Made by a program: the position numbers and the translations under genes
Origin: Andrena cerasifolii
Lineage: Eukaryota; Arthropoda; Insecta; Hymenoptera; Andrenidae
Length of the DNA: 64,000 nt
NCBI RefSeq assembly: GCF_050908995.1
Contig: NW_027484972.1
Coordinates: 1-64,000, forward strand
Direction: 5' to 3'
The notes under the pieces: model-generated
What the model saw: the letters and a program-made list of their open reading frames with translations, nothing else
Told to the model about the DNA's origin: nothing
Database searches by the model: none
Shown: one piece after another, positions 57,401 to 64,000 of the stretch
How positions within the stretch are numbered: the first letter of the stretch is position 1
Layout: every line of letters starts with the position of its first letter

Positions 57401-60400
57401 CTGATATATTGGCCAAAATCTGGCGAAAATTTTCCGAATGCACAAAATTGGGCTTTGTAACAGGAGAACATGCCGTCGATAGAGATGGCACAAAGTAACG
57501 TCTCCGGAGAGCAAATCAAAGAGCGAGAAGTGGCGCAGATGTTTCGAGACAGTGACTGTTTAACGAAGACACGCAGAATTTTCGAACGCCTCTTGAAAGG
57601 CCTGCGCCTCTTAATTGCAACTTTAAAGCGATGCCTTTGAAGCTGAAATTTAGTATACCTCTTTCCACTTCATGTTCTCCTGATATATTGGCCAAAATCT
57701 GGCGAAAATTTTCCGAATGCACAAAATTGGGCTTTGTAACAGGAGAACATGCCGTCGATAGAGATGGCACAAAGTAACGTCTCCGGAGAGCAAATCAAAG
57801 AGCGAGAAGTGGCGCAGATGTTTCGAGACAGTGACTGTTTAACGAAGACACGCAGAATTTTCGAACGCCTCTTGAAAGGCCTGCGCCTCTTAATTGCAAC
57901 TTTAAGGCGATGCCTTTGAAGCTGAAATTTAGTATACCTCTTTCCACTTCATGTTCTCCTGATATATTGGCCAAAATCTGGCGAAAATTTCGAGAATACA
58001 CAAAATTGGGCTTTGTAACAGGAGAACATGCCGTCGAAACAGATGGAACAAAGTAATGTCTCCGGAGAGCAAATCAAAAAGCGAGAAGTGGCGCAGATGT
58101 TTCGAGACAGTGACTGTTTCACGAAGAGACGCAGAATTTTCGAACGCCTCTTGATAGGCCTGCGCCTCTTAATTGCAAATTTAAGGCGATGCCTTTGAAG
58201 CTGAAATTTAGTATACCTCTTTCCACTTCACGTTCTCCTGATATATTGGCCAAAATCTGGCTAAAATTTTCCGAATGCACAAAATTGGGCTTTGTAACAG
58301 GAGAACATGCCGTCGATAGAGATGGCACAAAGTAACGTCTCCGGAGAGCAAATCAAAGAGCGAGAAGTGGCGCAAGTGTTTCGAGACAGTGACTGTTTAA
58401 TGAAGAGACGCAGAATTTTCGAACGCCTCTTGAAAGGCCTGCGCCTCTTAATTGCAACTTTAAGGCGATGCCTTTGAAGCTGAAATTTAGTATACCTCTT
58501 TCCACTTCATGTTCTCCTGATATATTGGCCAAAATCTGGCGAAAATTTTCCGAATGCACAAAATTGGGCTTTGTAACAGGAGAACATGCCGTCGATAGAG
58601 ATGGCACAAAGTAACGTCTCCGGAGAGCAAATCAAAGAGCGAGAAGTGGCGCAGATGTTTCGAGACAGTGACTGTTTAACGAAGACACGCAGAATTTTCG
58701 AACGCCTCTTGAAAGGCCTGCGCCTCTTAATTGCAACTTTAAGGCGATGCCTTTGAAGCTGAAATTTAGTATACCTCTTTCCACTTCATGTTCTCCTGAT
58801 ATATTGGCCAAAATCTGGCGAAAATTTCGAGAATACACAAAATTGGGCTTTGTAACAGGAGAACATGCCGTCGAAACAGATGGAACAAAGTAATGTCTCC
58901 GGAGAGCAAATCAAAAAGCGAGAAGTGGCGCAGATGTTTCGAGACAGTGACTGTTTCACGAAGAGACGCAGAATTTTCGAACGCCTCTTGATAGGCCTGC
59001 GCCTCTTAATTGCAAATTTAAGGCGATGCCTTTGAAGCTGAAATTTAGTATACCTCTTTCCACTTCACGTTCTCCTGATATATTGGCCAAAATCTGGCTA
59101 AAATTTTCCGAATGCACAAAATTGGGCTTTGTAACAGGAGAACATGCCGTCGATAGAGATGGCACAAAGTAACGTCTCCGGAGAGCAAATCAAAGAGCGA
59201 GAAGTGGCGCAAGTGTTTCGAGACAGTGACTGTTTAACGAAGAGACGCAGAATTTTCGAACGCCTCTTGAAAGGCCTGCGCCTCTTAATTGCAACTTTAA
59301 GGCGATGCCTTTGAAGCTGAAATTTAGTATACCTCTTTCCACTTCATGTTCTCCTGATATATTGGCCAAAATCTGGCGAAAATTTTCCGAATGCACAAAA
59401 TTGGGCTTTGTAACAGGAGAACATGCCGTCGATAGAGATGGCACAAAGTAACGTCTCCGGAGAGCAAATCAAAGAGCGGGAAGTGGCGCAGATGTTTCAA
59501 GACAGTGACTGTTTAACGAAGACACGCAGAATTTTCGAACGCCTCTTGAAAGGCCTGCGCCTCTTAATTGCAACTTTAAGGCGGTGCCTTTGAAGCCGAA
59601 ATTTAGTATACCTCTTTCCACTTCATGTTCTCCTGATATATTGGCCAAAATCTGGCGAAAATTTTCCGAATGCACACAATTGGGCTTTGTAACAGAAGAA
59701 CATACCGTCGAAAGAGATGGCACAAAGTAACGTCTCCGGAGAGCAAATCAAAGAGCGAGATGTGGCGCAGATGTTTCGAGACAGTGACTGTTTAACGAAG
59801 AAACGCAGAATTTTCGAACGACTCTTGAAAGGCCTGCGCCTCTTATTTGCAACTTTAAGGCGATGCCTTTGAAGCTGAAATTTAGTATACCTCTTTCCAC
59901 TTCATTTTCTCCTGATATATTGGCCAAAATCTGGCGAAAATATCGAGAATACACAAAATTGAGCTTTGTAACAGGAGAACATGCCGTCGAAAGAGATGGA
60001 ACAAAGTAATGTCTCCGGAGAGCAAATCAATGAGCGAGAAGTGGCGCAGATGTTTCGAGACAGTGACTGTTTAACGAAGAGTCGCACAATTTTCGAACGC
60101 CTTTTGAAAGGCCTGCGCCTCTGATTTGATACTTTTAAGCGATGCCTTTGAAGCTGAAATTTAGTATACCTCTTTCCACTTCATGTTCTCCTGATATATT
60201 TTCCAAAATCTAGCGAAAATTTTCAGAATGCACAAAATTGGGCTTTGTAACAGGAGAACATGCCGTCCAAAGGGATGGCACAAAGTAACGTCTCCGGAGA
60301 GCAAATCAAAGAGCGCGATGTGGCGCAGATGTTTCGAGACAGTGACTGATTAACGAAGAGACGCAGACTTTTCGAACGACTCTTGAAAGGCCTGCGCCTC

Positions 60401-61375
60401 TTATTTGCAACTTTAAGGCGATGCCTTTGAAGCTGAAATTTAGTATACCTCTTTCCACTTCATTTTCTCCTGATATATTGGCCAAAATCTGGCGAAAATA
60501 TCGAGAATACACAAAATTGAGCTTTGTAACAGGAGAACATGCCGTCGAAAGAGATGGAACAAAGTAATGTCTCCGGAGAGCAAATCAATGAGCGAGAAGT
60601 GGCGCAGATGTTTCGAGACAGTGACTGTTTAACGAAGAGTCGCACAATTTTCGAACGCCTTTTGAAAGGCCTGCGCCTCTGATTTGATACTTTTAAGCGA
60701 TGCCTTTGAAGCTGAAATTTAGTATACCTCTTTCCACTTCATGTTCTCCTGATATATTGGCCAAAATCTGGCGAAAATTTTCCGAATGCACAAAATTGGG
60801 CTTTGTAACAGGAGAACATGCCGTCGATAGAGATGGCACAAAGTAACGTCTCCGGAGAGCAAATCAAAGAGCGGGAAGTGGCGCAGATGTTTCAAGACAG
60901 TGACTGTTTAACGAAGACACGCAGAATTTTCGAACGCCTCTTGAAAGGCCTGCGCCTCTTAATTGCAACTTTAAGGCGGTGCCTTTGAAGCCGAAATTTA
61001 GTATACCTCTTTCCACTTCATGTTCTCCTGATATATTGGCCAAAATCTGGCGAAAATTTTCCGAATGCACAAAATTGGGCTTTGTAACAGAAGAACATAC
61101 CGTCGAAAGAGATGGCACAAAGTAACGTCTCCGGAGAGCAAATCAAAGAGCGAGATGTGGCGCAGATGTTTCGAGACAGTGACTGTTTCACGAAGAGACG
61201 CAGAATTTTCGAACGCCTCTTGAAAGGCCTGCGCCTCTTAATTGCAACTTTAAGGCGATGCCTTTGAAGCTGAAATTTAGTATACCTCTTTCCACTTCAT
61301 GTTCTCCTGATATATTGGCCAAAATCTGGCGAAAATTTTCAGAATGCACAAAATTGGGCTTTGTAACAGGAGAAC

Positions 61376-61960
61376 ATGCCGTCCAAAGGGATGGCACAAA
61401 GTAATGTCTCCGGAGAGCAAATCAATGAGCGAGAAGTGGCGCAGATGTTTCGAGACAGTGACTGTTTAACGAAGAGTCGCACAATTTTCGAACGCCTTTT
61501 GAAAGGCCTGCGCCTCTTAATTGCAACTTTAAGGCGATGCCTTTGAAGCTGAAATTTAGTATACCTCTTTCCACTTCATGTTCTCCTGATATATTGGCCA
61601 AAATCTGGCGAAAATTTTCAGAATGCACAAAATTGGGCTTTGTAACAGGAGAACATGCCGTCCAAAGGGATGGCACAAAGTAATGTCTCCGGAGAGCAAA
61701 TCAATGAGCGAGAAGTGGCGCAGATGTTTCGAGACAGTGACTGTTTAACGAAGAGTCGCACAATTTTCGAACGCCTTTTGAAAGGCCTGCGCCTCTTAAT
61801 TGCAACTTTAAGGCGATGCCTTTGAAGCTGAAATTTAGTATACCTCTTTCCACTTCACGTTCTCCTGATATATTGGCCAAAATCTGGCTAAAATTTTCCG
61901 AATGCACAAAATTGGGCTTTGTAACAGGAGAACATGCCGTCGAAAGAGATGGCACAAAGT
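61376..61960. repeat. Two adjacent near-identical chimeric monomers
   Basis: Monomers at 61376 and 61655 both start with TCC AAA GGG, keep TGT at codon 30, carry AGTCGCACA and CGCCTTTTG, and then switch to TTAATTGCAAC. They differ mainly in the spacer (CATGTTCTCC against CACGTTCTCC). They look like a one-monomer local duplication of a recombinant unit. Confidence 0.6.
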
Positions 61961-63886
61961 AACGTCTCCGGAGAGCAAATCAAAGAGCGAGAAGTGGCGC
62001 AGATGTTTCGAGACAGTGACTGTTTCACGAAGAGACGCAGAATTTTCGAACGCCTCTTGAAAGGCCTGCGCCTCTTAATTGCAACTTTAAGGCGATGCCT
62101 TTGAAGCTGAAATTTAGTATACCTCTTTCCACTTCATGTTCTCCTGATATATTGGCCAAAATCTGGCGAAAATTTTCCGAATGCACAAAATTGGGCTTTG
62201 TAACAGGAGAACATGCCGTCGATAGAGATGGCACAAAGTAACGTCTCCGGAGAGCAAATCAAAGAGCGGGAAGTGGCGCAGAAGTTTCAAGACAGTGACT
62301 GTTTAACGAAGACACGCAGAATTTTCGAACGCCTCTTGAAAGGCCTGCGCCTCTTGTTTGCAACTTTAAGGCGATGCCTTTGAAGCTGAAATTTAGTATA
62401 CCTCTTTTGACTTCATGTTCACCTGATATATTGGCCAAAATCTGGCGAAAATTTTCAGAATGCACAGAATTGGGCTTTGTAACAGGAGAACATGCCGTCG
62501 AAAGGGATGGCACAAAGTAACGTCTCCGGAGAGCAAATCAAAAAGCGAGAAGTGGCGCAGATGTTTCGAGGCAGTGACTGTTTCACGAAGAGACGCAGAA
62601 TTTTCGAACGCCTCTTGATAGGCCTGCGCCTCTTAATTGCAAATTTAAGGCGATGCCTTTGAAGCTGAAATTTAGTATACCTCTATCCACTTCATGTTCT
62701 CCTGATATATTGGCCAAAATCTGGCGAAAATTTTCCGAATGCACAAAATTGGGCTTTGTAACAGGAGAACATGCCGTCCAAAGGGATGGCACAAAGTAAC
62801 GTCTCCGGAGAGCAAATCAACGAGCGCGATGTGGCGCAGATGTTTCGAGACAGTGACTGATTAACGAAGAGACGCAGACTTTTCGAACGACTCTTGAAAG
62901 GCCTGCGCCTCTTATTTGCAACTTTAAGGCGATGCCTTTGAAGCTGAAATTTAGTATACCTCTTTTGACTTCATGTTCACCTGATATATTGGCCAAAATC
63001 TGGCGAAAATTTTCAGAATGCACAGAATTGGGCTTTGTAACAGGAGAACATGCCGTCGAAAGGGATGGCACAAAGTAACGTCTCCGGAGAGCAAATCAAA
63101 AAGCGAGAAGTGGCGCAGATGTTTCGAGACAGTGACTGTTTAACGAAGAGTCGCACAATTTTCGAACGCCTTTTGAAAGGCCTGCGCCTCTGATTTGATA
63201 CTTTTAAGCGATGCCTTTGAAGCTGAAATTTAGTATACCTCTTTCCACTTCATGTTCTCCTGATATATTTTCCAAAATCTAGCGAAAATTTTCAGAATGC
63301 ACAAAATTGGGCTTTGTAACAGGAGAACATGCCGTCCAAAGGGATGGCACAAAGTAGCGTCTCCGGAGAGCAAATCAAAGAGCGCGATGTGGCGCAGATG
63401 TTTCGAGACAGTGACTGATTAACGAAGAGACGCAGACTTTTCGAACGACTCTTGAAAGGCCTGCGCCTCTTATTTGCAACTTTAAGGCGATGCCTTTGAA
63501 GCTGAAATTTAGTATACCTCTTTCCACTTCATTTTCTCCTGATATATTGGCCAAAATCTGGCGAAAATATCGAGAATACACAAAATTGAGCTTTGTAACA
63601 GGAGAACATGCCGTCGAAAGAGATGGAACAAAGTAATGTCTCCGGAGAGCAAATCAATGAGCGAGAAGTGGCGCAGATGTTTCGAGACAGTGACTGTTTA
63701 ACGAAGAGTCGCACAATTTTCGAACGCCTTTTGAAAGGCCTGCGCCTCTGATTTGATACTTTTAAGCGATGCCTTTGAAGCTGAAATTTAGTATACCTCT
63801 TTCCACTTCATGTTCTCCTGATATATTTTCCAAAATCTAGCGAAAATTTTCAGAATGCACAAAATTGGGCTTTGTAACAGGAGAAC

Positions 63887-64000
63887 ATGCCGTCCAAAGG
63901 GATGGCACAAAGTAACGTCTCCGGAGAGCAAATCAAAGAGCGCGATGTGGCGCAGATGTTTCGAGACAGTGACTGATTAACGAAGAGACGCAGACTTTTC
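63887..64000 (+). repeat. Partial monomer at the right edge
   Basis: The first 114 bp of a codon-30 stop monomer (TCC AAA GGG start, TGA at 63974-63976), cut by the window end. The array therefore continues beyond the window. The left edge also begins exactly at a monomer ATG, so neither end of the array is seen. Confidence 0.9.

Larger units (their letters stand above)
1..64000. repeat. 279-bp tandem satellite array (about 229 full monomers)
   Basis: Seen directly: the same unit recurs every 279 bp from the first to the last base. Monomers start at 1, 280, 559 and so on, the last at 63887. The net length drift over 229 complete units is only 5 bp. Copies fall into subfamilies that differ by a few to about 10% of positions in the ORF half. 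The order of subfamilies repeats over longer blocks, which is higher-order structure. No unique sequence interrupts the array. Long homogenised arrays of this kind are typical of eukaryotic satellite DNA kept alike by unequal crossover and gene conversion. The genomic position (centromere, pericentromere or subtelomere) cannot be told from the sequence. I do not recognise the family. Confidence 0.98.
43500..64000. repeat. Right domain: paired-stop dimers and 10.3-kb segmental copy
   Basis: About 73 monomers. It is marked by the linked dimer of codon-48 and codon-30 stop monomers, by the 3-mer/4-mer unit of 46-49 kb, and by a block copied with a 10,323-bp shift. The CTCTTTTGACTT spacer of the left domain is rare and reappears only near 62400 and 62960. 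No indel disturbs the phase from 34314 to the right edge. Confidence 0.65.

Noticed and set aside
1..64000. CRISPR array
   Set aside because: The 279-bp units adjoin without short repeats and unique spacers, and all parts of the unit are conserved.
1..64000. One giant tandem-repeat protein gene
   Set aside because: In-frame stops at offsets 169-171, 175-177 and 268-270 end the plus-strand frame in each monomer, and minus-strand frames also stop in nearly all monomers.

Overview
The whole window is one uninterrupted tandem satellite array. A 279-bp monomer repeats head to tail about 229 times, plus a partial copy at the right edge. I found no unique DNA, transposon insertion, RNA gene or conventional protein gene anywhere in the 64 kb. 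An array of this length and regularity points to constitutive heterochromatin of a eukaryote (pericentromeric, centromeric or subtelomeric). I cannot name the species and do not recognise the satellite family.

Layout of a monomer, numbered from its ATG. Offsets 1-171 form a plus-strand ORF of 56 codons (54 in one subfamily). Offsets 172-279 are a spacer. My hand count on the first copy gives about 48% GC and 13 CpG for the ORF part, against about 38% GC and 1 CpG for the spacer. The monomer therefore looks bipartite, like a short coding segment joined to a non-coding spacer. The ORF is open in most copies. However, variation is not concentrated at third codon positions, and stop or start-loss alleles have been amplified. 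I see no proof that it is now a functional gene. Long minus-strand ORFs exist but begin at GTG and look incidental.

Regional structure. The left part (about 1-28 kb) is a patchwork of overlapping multi-monomer duplications with shifts of 25, 16, 14, 13, 11 and 9 monomers. It includes a nearly perfect tandem duplication of 3068 bp. The middle (about 28-43.5 kb) holds shorter higher-order units of 2, 3, 7, 10, 11 and 16 monomers and several chimeric monomers. The right part (about 43.5-64 kb) is marked by a linked pair of premature-stop monomers, a 3-mer/4-mer higher-order unit, and a segmental copy displaced by 10,323 bp (exactly 37 monomers).

Phase is kept very strictly. I found only six 1-bp deletions and one 1-bp insertion across all copies, most of them in homopolymer runs. 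The array reads as the product of repeated unequal exchange and local amplification, not as a set of cooperating genes. All counts and comparisons were made by eye.
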